The position numbers and the translations under genes are program-made. Below the pieces are notes generated by a model, which was given only the letters and a program-made list of their open reading frames with translations, made no database searches and was not told the origin of the DNA. A DNA stretch of 64,000 bases, from positions 2,737,755 through 2,801,754 of the forward strand of contig OX104132.1 of NCBI GenBank assembly GCA_944470555.2, read 5' to 3'. How positions within the stretch are numbered: the stretch's first letter is position 1; each line of letters opens with the position of its first letter. Source of the DNA: Heterobilharzia americana (lineage: Eukaryota; Platyhelminthes; Trematoda; Strigeidida; Schistosomatidae). Of this stretch, positions 20,796-31,740 are shown piece by piece.

Positions 20796-21479
20796 TGCTG
20801 TAATCATGTGCCTGTACTACCATTAAATAGTGTTATTTTCTTTTTGTTTACTGATCGATTTTGTAGCTTGATTAATTGTTGCTTGTCCCCCTGTATATAT
20901 TGGTTGATTGGGTCGTGAACTTGGTGTGCACCAGTGTAACTTTATTCATATTACTTGACTGTAACTGTATATACCAACATAACACTAATGTTGAAACTAA
21001 TTTTGTTCACTTACACTGGAGAGAGAACAACTTGACTGATTACAAAATTTTAACCATGAATCTAGAATTCAAAGGAGAGACCACAGCCGAAGTGCTGAAA
21101 ACATTTTTGTAATAGCCAATTCAACTCATACCTTGATTAAATAAGTTTTCTCACTTAGTCAATTTTAACTTCTAGGTGATAATTTCAAGCTTCCAATGAA
21201 AAATTGTCGATCACATCATCATTTTCATTCAATTGGTGAACATTAATTACTGAAGTGATAAATCGTCAAAGCTTAGAACACACTTTGGATAAATGACACA
21301 AACAAACCCGATTGATTATTGTTACAGTGAATGGAAGAGTGTTCTTATATTACATTTTGAAATGTTATTAGTCTAAGAGAGAGATATTAATTTAGGTAGA
21401 CAGAAAATCATTGAAATTGTAAAGTTGGATTTGTGATTATAAGAAAATTGGGAAATGTGGACTATTGGATTTCTGTCCA
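20796..21479. other. Unassigned arm segment
   Basis: No recognisable gene. A 78-codon open frame at 20876-21112 is identical in both arms but has no domain I know and no coding-like neighbours, so I do not call it. Confidence 0.4.
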
Positions 21480-21890
21480 GGGACTAGTTCAATGGTAACT
21501 CAACTTGCTGGCCACTGAACTTGAAAGATTTCGGTCCGATGTTATGGCTGGATTATGCATGTGCACTGCTGAGAAGCGACACACTAGGAGGAAACAGTTG
21601 TCCAGTGTCTCCAAATTTTTAATGCTTCTCCAAATGATATCAGTTCATGGTGAATACCAACCTAGTCGATATACACTGGAAATGAAGCAATAACCAACCA
21701 CATTGCAAAGTGACTGATATTCATCTCGAACAGACATCATTTAGAGAAGCATTGAAAACCTATGTGTACTGGACAGCCATTCTGCATCAATATGCGACAT
21801 TTCATCCACTTCGGATAAATCCCATAACCTTCAGCTGTTTCAACGAATGAATATGTTAAGCATTGAGCCACTGGTTGGCGATCCAATAGA
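21480..21890. mobile_element. Tail-to-tail pair of hammerhead-SINE relics
   Basis: The first half (plus) follows the SINE at 5229-5663: GGACTAGTTCAATGGTAACTC at the A-box position, a decayed B box, a hammerhead relic, then the CTCCAAATGATATCAG tail. The second half (about 21700-21890) is a similar unit on the minus strand, with CCAGTGGCTCAATGC at its 5' end. Both are old and mutated. The pair is mirrored at about 25965-26375. Confidence 0.6.
21563..21607 (+). ncRNA. Hammerhead ribozyme relic in SINE
   Basis: Position-for-position counterpart of the intact ribozyme at 5559: stem I GCACTG with CAGTG retained, core CTGAGAA (one change from CUGANGA), stem II CGAC..GGAG no longer pairing, GAAA intact, CAGTTG and TC. 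Predicted inactive. Confidence 0.6.
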
Positions 21891-22140
21891 ACATTCTTTT
21901 GGCTGGCTTCTACCGAATCATCATGTTAACTGACCATCATCCCTTCATCATACATATTTGAGTAATTCTCCTCCTTCTCCTCTGCCTTCAACACACCACT
22001 TGGCAGTATATCACTTTACAACTCTATACACATTCATTACTTCCAAGTTGGCTTACATCACACATATCTTGTTCTCATAATCAAAATACTATGCTAAGAA
22101 TCAATGAGTTCTGGTTGGAATAATATGGTTGACAGGCAGA

Positions 22141-22240
22141 TAGGTACGTGAAACTGACAAGTGTGAAATCGAGCGAAACGCTTGTCAAGCTGGATTCTTC
22201 TGCTAGCCAGTACTCATCTGTCAACAAAAGTTGAGCAGTT
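22141..22240 (+). ncRNA. Degenerate Sm-alpha-type hammerhead relic
   Basis: Contains CTGACAAG, 12 nt with an AAAT loop, CGAAACGC, then CTTGTC, CTGGATTC and TCTGCTAGCC. Spacing and the 3' side parallel the recalled Sm-alpha hammerhead (CUGAUGAG, AAAU loop, CGAAACGC, GUC, CUGGAUUCC, CUGCUAUCC). The first core has one disabling change and stem II does not pair. Mirrored at about 25613-25713. Confidence 0.45.
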
Positions 22241-22784
22241 CGGCCCTTCATACTAACTGGTAATTCTGTAGGTAGAACGGTTTAGAAAAACAACCAGTCT
22301 TTATAGCCTATGCATATAAGTGAATACAGACTTAGTGTTTAATTGATCTTAAGAAATAAGCTTACTTGAAAAGTGATCAGTGACTAGGCGAAAACTGTGT
22401 ATGCATTGAATATATATATATTTGTATGATATAACCAACCTATTGAGTCATAACCTTGAGATAACAAAACTATTGGTTGAAACATGGAAAAGTTTCATTA
22501 AGAAAACAAGAGTTGAAATAAATAATTAGGAGACCTATTCATTTACTTCTTTATAGATTTTCAGTCTTTGTAAATACTTGGCACCAGTTGAATCAATAAA
22601 TCATACAACAGTAGACTCTTACCACAATGAGAACTTCAGTTCGACTGTATTGTTACATGAAAACAAAATCTGCTATGGTCTTCTTGTCGTATAAGTTATA
22701 GATTAGGCCTTGTTGGAAATTAATTTAGACATACTTGAAGATGAAGCAGTGAGAGCAGAGAGAGGGAGAGACAAGAGCGGATAT

Positions 22785-24280
22785 GCTCACATTACTATTG
22801 CAGAAAGTGTAGAAGGAAGGAAAAGTACCTGCCTATTGATTGGAAGAAGGGCTACCTTGTGAAACTCACGAAGAAGGGAGACCAAAGTGTTTGCAAGCAC
22901 TGGAGAGGAATCACGCTCCTGTCCACTCAAAGCAAGCAAAATATCAAACCGCATCATACTGGAGAGGCTCAACGATGCACTGGATTCAAAACTACGACAG
23001 GAACAGGCAGGCAGGCAGGCTGGCTGGCTGGCTGGCTGGATGGATGGATGGATGGATGGATTCACGAAGTACAAATCATGTGCCAACCAAATTGCAACAC
23101 TACACTACGCATCATCATACAACAGAGTGTAGAATGGCAGTCAACTCAACCCAAACCAATCCAACCTCAACTTCATCGACTTCGATCGAGAAGGCCTTTT
23201 ACAGCGTCGACCGACAGGTAATTTGCAAACTGCTTCAATACTACGGAATACCGATAACATTTATCAGCCTCATTCAACAGTTATATGAAGACGCCAGATG
23301 CCAAGTGATTCACAATGGGAAGGAAGCTCAGCAATGCTTTTGAAGTGAAGACAGGAAGGAGTGAAACATGGCTGCCTACTATCATCACCGATGATCTTCC
23401 TGATTGTGGCCGAGTGGATCATACAAGAGACAGTGAGGAGCGAGAAGAGGGGGACACGCTGGACCACGGGAAGGAACCTAGAAGACTTGGATTTCGCAGA
23501 TGATCAATTGTGTCTGGTGTCACACAAACTTGAAGATCTACAGGTGAAAACTAACAAGTTGTTAGAAGAGGCAGTGTAGACGCGACTTCAAGTGAATGAA
23601 GAGAATACAGAGGTGATGAAGATACCGAACGGACAACAACAACCAGGTGCAGTCACCATGAAGGGAGAAACTTAAAGGAGGAAGTTGCCTCTTTCACCAA
23701 TGTAGGCAGCATCGTGTTAGCTACAGATGACACAGATGAGGATGTCAAAGTCAGAATGATAAAAGCAAGATAGGCGTTCATTAGCCTGAAACCAGTGTGG
23801 AGATGTTCTGCACTGCACTCAGCACAAAGCGTGAACAACATCCAGATTTTCAACACCGATGTCAAGTCAATGCTTGTGTATGGCCCAGAGACTTGGCGCG
23901 TTACGAAATGGATTTCCAACAAACTGCGACATTCATCAACAACTGTCTACGTTGGCTCGTTACTGAAGCTCAGATGGACAGAATAATAAGAATAAGTAAG
24001 AAGGATTGGGCATGTACTGAGAAGACCGACTGGGGACATCACGCGTCAGGCCAGGTACTTGAGTGGAACCCAGATGGGAAACGACGAGTTGGACGAGGGT
24101 GTCCGAGGGTGACATGGATGAGAGCATCTGGGCTGTTGTAGAGCCAGGTTGAAAAGATTTCAGAGAAGAGAGAGCATTGGAGACGTGCTACTGACGCCGT
24201 CTGTTCCATTAGGATCCCAAGCGAATAATAATAACTATAATAATAATAATCATAATAGTAATAATAATAATAATCAAGAT
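22785..24280 (+). mobile_element. RTE-like element (family B), longest copy
   Basis: Starts in the RT fingers: DWKKGYLVKLTKKGDQSVCK near 22840, then CKHWRGITLLST. LRQEQAG (near 22990-23005) is followed by a microsatellite that replaces the usual residues, then RIIIQQSVEWQ, EKAFYSVDRQVICKLLQYYG and LYEDARCQVIHNGK. LDFADDQLCLVSHKLEDLQ is near 23488. The tail has FNTDVKSMLVYGPETWRVTK (about 23855), RTDWGHHASGQ, and ends with (AAT)n at 24225-24280. Frameshifts throughout; inactive. Confidence 0.8.
23004..23061. repeat. GGCA/GGCT/GGAT microsatellite inside RT frame
   Basis: Successive tetranucleotide blocks (GGCA, then GGCT, then GGAT) directly after the codons for EQAG. In frame they read as repeated AGW, then DGWM residues. 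It replaces the conserved segment that normally follows EQAG in this RT. Confidence 0.9.
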
Positions 24281-25407
24281 GAAACATGGAATGGATTTCT
24301 CAAGACCTCTCGGTGAAATGATAAGAATAAACAATGAACAAGTATTGTAAGATATTTCGAAGTATGATCGCTACATTGTACACTAGCAGAGTACAAAGAT
24401 GATACCAGAAAAGTGGTTGTTTATCTCATTTCTTTTCTTTCTGAAGTCAGTTGATTTAATGCACAGTGAAGTTGATAAACAGAGCATGGTTAGTAGAAAG
24501 GTAGAACAGCTTTATTATGTTCATTGTTCACTGTATTGTTGTTATTTAACAAAGAAATGAGATGCTTCTCCTCATCTCATGGACCTGATGCTTTGTCGCC
24601 GTAAGTTATTGAGTAAGGAGGTGAAAAATTACTCAGGAAAATAACACAGGTATACAAACTAGTGGTATTCCCATCAGACTAGTCTCGATCGGTAATTGTC
24701 ACAATCAATAAGGAGGGAAATATGTAATTATGTTGGCGAATATCGTTCATGTATTCTGCACTGATCAGGTGTGTATGAAGCCACCTTGTCACTGAGACAC
24801 AAAGTTAATCCTCATCTTTCCAGATGCAAGAACGTAATACACTTCATTAGTGAGTCATGATTACCAACTGTTATGTCACTCTTATCATTTGACGTTACAA
24901 CCAATGATTATCCATGAAGAGTAGAAAAGGTAAAGTACAGCTGATGTAGAGGTATTCTCACAGGAATCCTTATTATTGTAATAGTTAATGGGTTATATTA
25001 TTTCAATGACAATGGGTAACATTTTATTCTGGTTAACAACTGAATATAGCACAAGTTATTTGTGTATTCTTGGTGTAATGTATCAGAGCATAGGCAACAC
25101 ATAAATTTGAAACAAAACAAACAAAACAACAAGAACAACAACAACAACAACGGAACAGCAGGATAAAATGAATCCATTTCATCTCTGTAGTATGTATCTT
25201 GTTAATTGAGTACAACTCCTAGAATATCGTAGTACATAGTTTCATTGAAAACTGAACATTATATTCCAACTCCATTAAAGGAAGGGAAAAAACAACAGAG
25301 TATCGGTCAATGGTTGAGATGGAGAGGAATAGTTATAGAGTAGTAAAGGTGAAGCTTAATAACCAATTCATGGAAAAAACAATGTCAGCGAAGAAATATT
25401 TTCCTTC
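24281..25407. other. Spacer sequence without gene
   Basis: AT-rich, no convincing coding signal. A short ACAACA run at 25119-25151 is the only internal repeat seen. Confidence 0.5.
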
Positions 25408-25612
25408 CAATAGGTTGGTTACATCATACAAATATATATATATATTCAATGCATACACAGTTTTCGCCTAGTCACTGATCACTTTTCAAGTAAGCTTATT
25501 TCTTAAGATCAATTAAACACTAAGTCTGTATTCACTTATATGCATAGGCTATAAAGACTGGTTGTTTTTCTAAACCGTTCTACCTACAGAATTACCAGTT
25601 AGTATGAAGGGC

Positions 25613-25713
25613 CGAACTGCTCAACTTTTGTTGACAGATGAGTACTGGCTAGCAGAAGAATCCAGCTTGACAAGCGTTTCGCTCGATTTCACACTTGTCA
25701 GTTTCACGTACCT
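25613..25713 (-). ncRNA. Degenerate hammerhead relic, right arm
   Basis: Mirror of 22141-22240, with the same disabling change in the first core segment and the same unpaired stem II. Confidence 0.45.
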
Positions 25714-25964
25714 ATCTGCCTGTCAACCATATTATTCCAACCAGAACTCATTGATTCTTAGCATAGTATTTTGATTATGAGAACAAGATATGTGTGATGT
25801 AAGCCAACTTGGAAGTAATGAATGTGTATAGAGTTGTAAAGTGATATACTGCCAAGTGGTGTGTTGAAGGCAGAGGAGAAGGAGGAGAATTACTCAAATA
25901 TGTATGATGAAGGGATGATGGTCAGTTAACATGATGATTCGGTAGAAGCCAGCCAAAAGAATGT

Positions 25965-26375
25965 TCTATTGGATCGCCAACCAGTGGCTCAATGCTTAAC
26001 ATATTCATTCGTTGAAACAGCTGAAGGTTATGGGATTTATCCGAAGTGGATGAAATGTCGCATATTGATGCAGAATGGCTGTCCAGTACACATAGGTTTT
26101 CAATGCTTCTCTAAATGATGTCTGTTCGAGATGAATATCAGTCACTTTGCAATGTGGTTGGTTATTGCTTCATTTCCAGTGTATATCGACTAGGTTGGTA
26201 TTCACCATGAACTGATATCATTTGGAGAAGCATTAAAAATTTGGAGACACTGGACAACTGTTTCCTCCTAGTGTGTCGCTTCTCAGCAGTGCACATGCAT
26301 AATCCAGCCATAACATCGGACCGAAATCTTTCAAGTTCAGTGGCCAGCAAGTTGAGTTACCATTGAACTAGTCCC
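25965..26375. mobile_element. Pair of hammerhead-SINE relics, right arm
   Basis: Mirror of 21480-21890. The hammerhead relic lies at about 26248-26292 on the minus strand. I saw no difference from the left arm in the ribozyme part. Confidence 0.6.
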
Positions 26376-27059
26376 TGGACAGAAATCCAATAGTCCACAT
26401 TTCCCAATTTTCTTATAATCACAAATCCAACTTTACAATTTCAATGATTTTCTGTCTACCTAAATTAATATCTCTCTCTTAGACTAATAACATTTCAAAA
26501 TGTAATATAAGAACACTCTTCCATTCACTGTAACAATAATCAATCGGGTTTGTTTGTGTCATTTATCCAAAGTGTGTTCTAAGCTTTGACGATTTATCAC
26601 TTCAGTAATTAATGTTCACCAATTGAATGAAAATGATGATGTGATCGACAATTTTTCATTGGAAGCTTGAAATTATCACCTAGAAGTTAAAATTGACTAA
26701 GTGAGAAAACTTATTTAATCAAGGTATGAGTTGAATTGGCTATTACAAAAATGTTTTCAGCACTTCGGCTGTGGTCTCTCCTTTGAATTCTAGATTCATG
26801 GTTAAAATTTTGTAATCAGTCAAGTTGTTCTCTCTCCAGTGTAAGTGAACAAAATTAGTTTCAACATTAGTGTTATGTTGGTATATACAGTTACAGTCAA
26901 GTAATATGAATAAAGTTACACTGGTGCACACCAAGTTCACGACCCAATCAACCAATATATACAGGGGGACAAGCAACAATTAATCAAGCTACAAAATCGA
27001 TCAGTAAACAAAAAGAAAATAACACTATTTAATGGTAGTACAGGCACATGATTACAGCA

Positions 27060-28075
27060 CATTATTATTACCAATATTTGTTCCCTAGGTTCCTAGTGGA
27101 ACGTAAAGCTTCAGCAGCACGTCACCATTTCACTCGGCTCTCTACACTCTTCTCTTTTAACCTGCCTCCACCAATGCATATCCATAACCTTTCATTTCTT
27201 CCTCACACCATCTCCTACATCTCAACCTCACACGACAAACACATCGTTTACCATTTCACCGCCACTTGATCACCTCACCTGGTGTGTGATATACCCAAAC
27301 CGTCTTCTCGGTGTATGCCCAATCCAACTCAATCCATCTCCACCTTCGCCTTCTGCATATTTGTTGGATGATAGCTTCTTGCCTCGTTGCTCGCCTCCTC
27401 GGTTGGTTGGTTGGTTGGTGGGTTTGTTGACAGAGTCACTTGTTTATTGCTTATTCTCATTATTCTCGCCATCTAGCTGATTTTCAGTGTGAGTATTGGG
27501 TGAGTGTAGGTGGCAGCTATTTATATATGTCTGTGGTTTATTGGGAATGCTTTATGTAATGCGTCAAGTCTCTCAAGCATCACATCGAAGCACTGAAATG
27601 AACTTGGCATTAGTGTTGAAAATCCGAATATTGTTCAGGCTTTATGCTGACTGCAGTGGAGTGCAGTGCAGTGCAGTCTAGTGTAGTAGATCTCGACACT
27701 GACTTCAGACTAATAGAGGAAGGCGTGTCTTGCTGTCTTTCCGATCCTGGATGTCTGTCACATTCTTGTCTGTGCCTGTGTTTGTGCCGTAGCCTGCAGT
27801 TGAAATGATGCTGTTTAGGTAAGTAGGTGAAAGAGATTACTCCCTTTAGATTCCTACCACTGATGCTGATTGGTGCTTGTTGTTGTTGCTGATGTTGACT
27901 GAATAACTTCATCACCTCTGTCTTCTCTACCTTCACTTGAAGCAAGTCCTGTCTTTGCTGCCTTGTCCCTCACCACCTCTTCATCTTCCAACTTGTTAGC
28001 TTGCGCCTGTAAATCTTCCAGTTTGTGCGACATAACACATTAGATGTAAATCATCATCAGCAAAATCTGAATCTG
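27060..28075 (-). mobile_element. RTE-like B fragment, right arm
   Basis: Mirror of 19780-20795, with the FADDD block near 28050-28065 on the minus strand. Its longer open frames translate identically to the left copy, so this part of the arms is extremely similar. Confidence 0.75.
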
Positions 28076-28189
28076 AAACTAGAAGCTGATAACACAGGAA
28101 GAGAACTAACCATGGGTCGAGAAGCACTCGGTGAGGTGATGAACGAGAATGGAAAACTATTTGTAGAATTCTGCACATTCAACTATTAG

Positions 28190-28580
28190 GTGATTGGAGG
28201 CAACAAGCAACTCTGGCTGTCAACGAACCAACGAAGCAAAAACCTATAGGCCAACAAATATATCAAAGCAGAAATGGGAGACGGATTGGGCATACGCTGA
28301 GAAGGCCGACTGGGGACATCACGCGTCTGGTTAGGTGCTCGAGTGGAACCCAGATGGGAAACGGCGTGTTGAGTTTCCCAGTTGAGGTTGACATGGAGGA
28401 GATGATGTGAGGAAGAAATGAGAGCTTGGGAGCAATCGTGGAGCCAGGTTGAAAAGATTGCAGAGAACAGAGTGGAATGGAGACGTGATACTCAATCCCT
28501 ATGTTCCGCTAACAACCCAAGGCACTAATAATAATGATCATAATAATAATAGTAATAGTAATAACAATAATAATATTAAT
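28190..28580 (+). mobile_element. RTE-like B short 3' fragment, right arm
   Basis: Mirror of 19275-19665, ending in (AAT)n at 28525-28580 just before the orphan exon region. Confidence 0.75.
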
Positions 28581-28723
28581 AAACATGCACTTTATTCACA
28601 ACACTGTTTCTACAGGGACGACAAGAAGAAACTACATAAGTCTATACGCTTGCAAAAGAATTCGATATGGACGAAATCTAGTGGATAAATTAGAGAAGAA
28701 AATAAGTGTAAACTTATGCTTAC

Positions 28724-28818
28724 GGCTCTTAATCCTGCTTTCATATAACGTTCTCTTGGATTTTCACGTGGTTGACTTTCAATTTCATCATCATCTGAAC
28801 TAGATCCAGTATACAAAG
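28724..28818 (-). CDS. Orphan host exon, right-arm copy
   Basis: Mirror of 19037-19131 with identical splice signals and the same 31-residue translation. The copies remain identical in protein although each exon is separated from the rest of its gene. Confidence 0.45.
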
Positions 28819-29109
28819 CTATAAAGTTTAACAAAGAAAAATAGGGTTGAAATACTAAGAAATAATGAATAATTCACTAGAAAACTAGAATATACATGAA
28901 GATGATGTGAGTTAGACAAAGGATAACAAAGGATAGAAAACCATAATGACTATGAATTGTTGTCATTTCCTGTGTCTCCTCTTCGTCCTATATGTGAACA
29001 ATGAAATAAACGTGATGGAAACATTTTGAACGTGATTATTTCTCTTTCTCTGAGGATTAAACTGACTTTTATTCATATCCTTACTTAATCATTGTTAATT
29101 CCATTTACT

Positions 29110-29509
29110 AGGACATCATACTATACTAGGATGTATTCTACTGTTACTATGCTATACTACTAATGTAGTATGCTCTACAATGCTATACTATTTCTATGGT
29201 ATACTCTTACTACACTATTGGGATACTAAACTATACTATCCTACATCATTATCATATTATACAATTACTATAATAAAATGTCAGCATACTATACCATACC
29301 ATCACTGTACTATACTACTACGATGCTATAACTATCATAAACCATTACTATACACTACTATACTAAACTCACCTGATGCCATGCTACCAGCATACTAAAC
29401 TATACTGCTACTATACTACACCATAATATCAACGTACTTTACTACTACTGTAGTATTCCTACACTATTACTATACGTATACTAAACTATACCCTTACGGT
29501 TATTATTAC
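29110..29509. repeat. Degenerate TAGTA tandem repeat, right arm
   Basis: Reverse complement of 18346-18745; reads as TACTATACTA variants on this strand. Confidence 0.8.
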
Positions 29510-31412
29510 TATTATTTGTCCCTTGGGTTCGTAGTGGAACAGACGGCTTCAGCAGCACCACGGATACAAAAGGCTCGATTGGCTTTTGCCAATTTGCGCC
29601 ACCTATGGCGCCGCCGTGATATTCGTTTGTCTATTAAGGGTCGCGTGTACTGCACAGCAGTCCGCTCTGTTCTACTATACGGCTGTGAAACATGGCCATT
29701 GAAAGTGGAGGATACAAAAAGGCTTCAGGTGTTTGACCATCGTTGCCTTCGTAATATAGGATGTATTCCGTGGTGTCACCACACCACGTGAGTAATGCAA
29801 AAGTCAGGTGTAGAGTTTTAGGGAGAAGAGGTAAGTCAGTTGACGAGGTTGTGAACCTTCATCGACTGAGATGGTTGGGACACGTACTACGTATGCCTAG
29901 TCACCGATTGCCTCGTCACACAATGTTGGCTGAGGTGGGTTCAGGCTGGAAAAAGGCCCGAGGTAGCCAGACTAAAACATGGCACCAATGTATGAAGTCT
30001 CTGACTGTTGGTTTAAGTCATGTAGGACGATGCAGACTAGGTGGTTGGGGTCCGCGGGACAAGAGGAACCAGTGGTTGGAGACCCTAGGTGATATGGCTC
30101 AGAACCGAAGTCAGTGGCGCAGATGTATACACACATTATCCTCATCTTAACAACCGAATCTCACCATTTTGTCACTCCTCTTTCCTTTCTTCTCGTACTT
30201 TATATTTCTTTTGACTGCATTCACTTATCTTCATCCTTCACCTCACTACCTTTTTACTTGATGTGCTGATATGAGGTGTGGCAACTTGGAGGGTTACGCA
30301 GTAATGCCTGGTCCTATGTTGATAATGATGATGATGATGTTCTCTGAAATCGTTTGAACCTGGCTCTACCACTGCCCACAAGCTCTCATCCATGTCACCC
30401 TCGGACACCCTCGCCCAACTCGTCGTTTCCCCATCTGGTTCCACTCGAGTACCTGGCCTGACGAGGATGTCCCCAGTCGGCCTTCTCAGTGTATGCCCAA
30501 TCAATCTCCAGTTTCTGCTTTGGCATATTTGTTGGGCTGTAGGTCCTTGCTTCGTTGGTTCGTTGTCAGAGTCAGTCCCCTGTTTCTTATTATCATTATT
30601 CTCTCCATCTGATCTTCACTACCGAGCCAGTGTAGACAGGTATTGATGAATGTCTATAGTTTCTTGAAAATCCCTTTCGTGACGCACCAGGTTTCTCAAC
30701 CATACAGCATTAGTGTTGCAAATCCAGATCTTGTTCACGCTTTGTGCTGACTGCAGTAGATCTCCATACTGATTTCAGATCAGTGAAAGAAGGTCTGTCT
30801 TACTCTCTTCCCGATACTGGTTTTCACATCCTCGTCTGTGTCGCCGCCTGTAATTGAAACAATTCTGCTTACTTGAGTAAGTAAAAGAAACAATTTCGTT
30901 TAGATTTCTCCCGTTAATGGTGATTGTTGCTTGTTGTTGATGCTGTTGTTGGTTGGGTATCTTCATCATCTCCATCTTATCTACATTCATTTGAAGTCCC
31001 GTTTTCCTGCACTGCCTCTTCTCTCAACATTTTAGTCCTATTCTCTACATCTTCGAGTTTGTGCTGCAAGACATCCGACATAAATCATCGTCGGTGAAAT
31101 CCAAATCTTCTAGGCACTTCTCATCAATCCACCTGGTCTACGTCTATCTTCTCACACCTCATGGTTTGCTGCATCATCCAGTCCACCACAATCAGGAGCA
31201 TCATGTGTGTTAATATGCAGTCTTGTCTTACTCCTTCCTGTTTTCATTTCAAAGGTGTCACTCAGCTTTCCATTGTGAATCACTTGGCATATGACGTCGT
31301 CATATAGCTGTTGAATGAGATTGATATAGATTTGTGGTACTCCGTAGTGTTGAAGCAACTACCTGCCTAATTACTTATCGGTAGACGCTATCAAAGGCTT
31401 TTTTCAATATTA
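29510..31412 (-). mobile_element. RTE-like B element split by family A, right arm
   Basis: Mirror of 16443-18345, with the same nesting. A few substitutions are visible, for example at the site read as CPIHLQF on the left and CPINLQF here on the antisense strand. Confidence 0.75.
29560..30337 (+). mobile_element. RTE-like A element nested in B, right arm
   Basis: Mirror of 17518-18295. It encodes [20 protein letters not shown] and, after the shared frameshift near 29770, NLHRLRWLGHVLRMPSHRLP and GGWGPRDKRNQWLETLGDMA. It ends at the GAT trinucleotide run near 30335. Confidence 0.8.
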
Positions 31413-31484
31413 TAGTAGTTTACTTGGTTGTGGCTAGCAGAACAACCTAGTTTAATACGTGTTTCTTCCTTTTACCGAGTTGTC

Positions 31485-31555
31485 AGATGGATTTACTCAA
31501 AACCTTATCACTTCAAACGCTAAACGGTTATCCACTAGACCACTGAGGCATGATA
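31485..31555 (-). repeat. tRNA-like SINE relic, right arm
   Basis: Mirror of 16300-16370. The A-box region reads CAGTGGTCTAGTGG here, slightly closer to a tRNA consensus than the left copy; the B-box position is still degenerate. Confidence 0.35.
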
Positions 31556-31740
31556 ACCAACACAGATTGATACATTTGATACATTATCTATACTCAACCA
31601 GTTTTCATTTTCATTACTCTATTGTGTTTATCTTCCTTTTAGATATTTATAGAATATCCTCCTACTCGTATAAATCCATCCAATAGTCAGATTATATCAT
31701 CAACTATCTAATAATTATTTATTATCAAACAATAAAAAAA

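Larger units (their letters stand above)
2347..22445 (+). repeat. Left arm of giant inverted repeat
   Basis: The reverse complement of this segment recurs at 25408-44475. Mirrored landmarks are the LicD-like gene (14913-16115 and 31741-32943), the TAGTA tandem repeat, the CR1-like element and the RTE-like elements. For the inner 10 kb the two coordinates of each pair sum to about 47855. Homology stops outside near the shared GTGTCGACGT and inside after CCAACCTATTG. Many inner open frames are identical between arms; outer parts show a few percent difference. This arm is longer because it keeps about 600 bp (about 3005-3612) missing from the right arm and has a 0.4-kb SINE insertion. Confidence 0.95.
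22446..25407. other. Unique spacer between the two arms
   Basis: The 2.96 kb that is not mirrored. It holds an RTE-like B fragment (22785-24280), and otherwise AT-rich sequence without a gene. Its presence distinguishes the locus from a simple fold-back of one strand. Confidence 0.85.

Noticed and set aside
20876..21112. 78-codon open frame conserved in both arms
   Set aside because: Identity only reflects the recent arm duplication; no domain, no splice signals, no coding-like composition.
22446..25407. Spacer as an origin or centromere-like element
   Set aside because: It holds only an RTE-like relic and AT-rich filler; nothing in sequence supports a special function.
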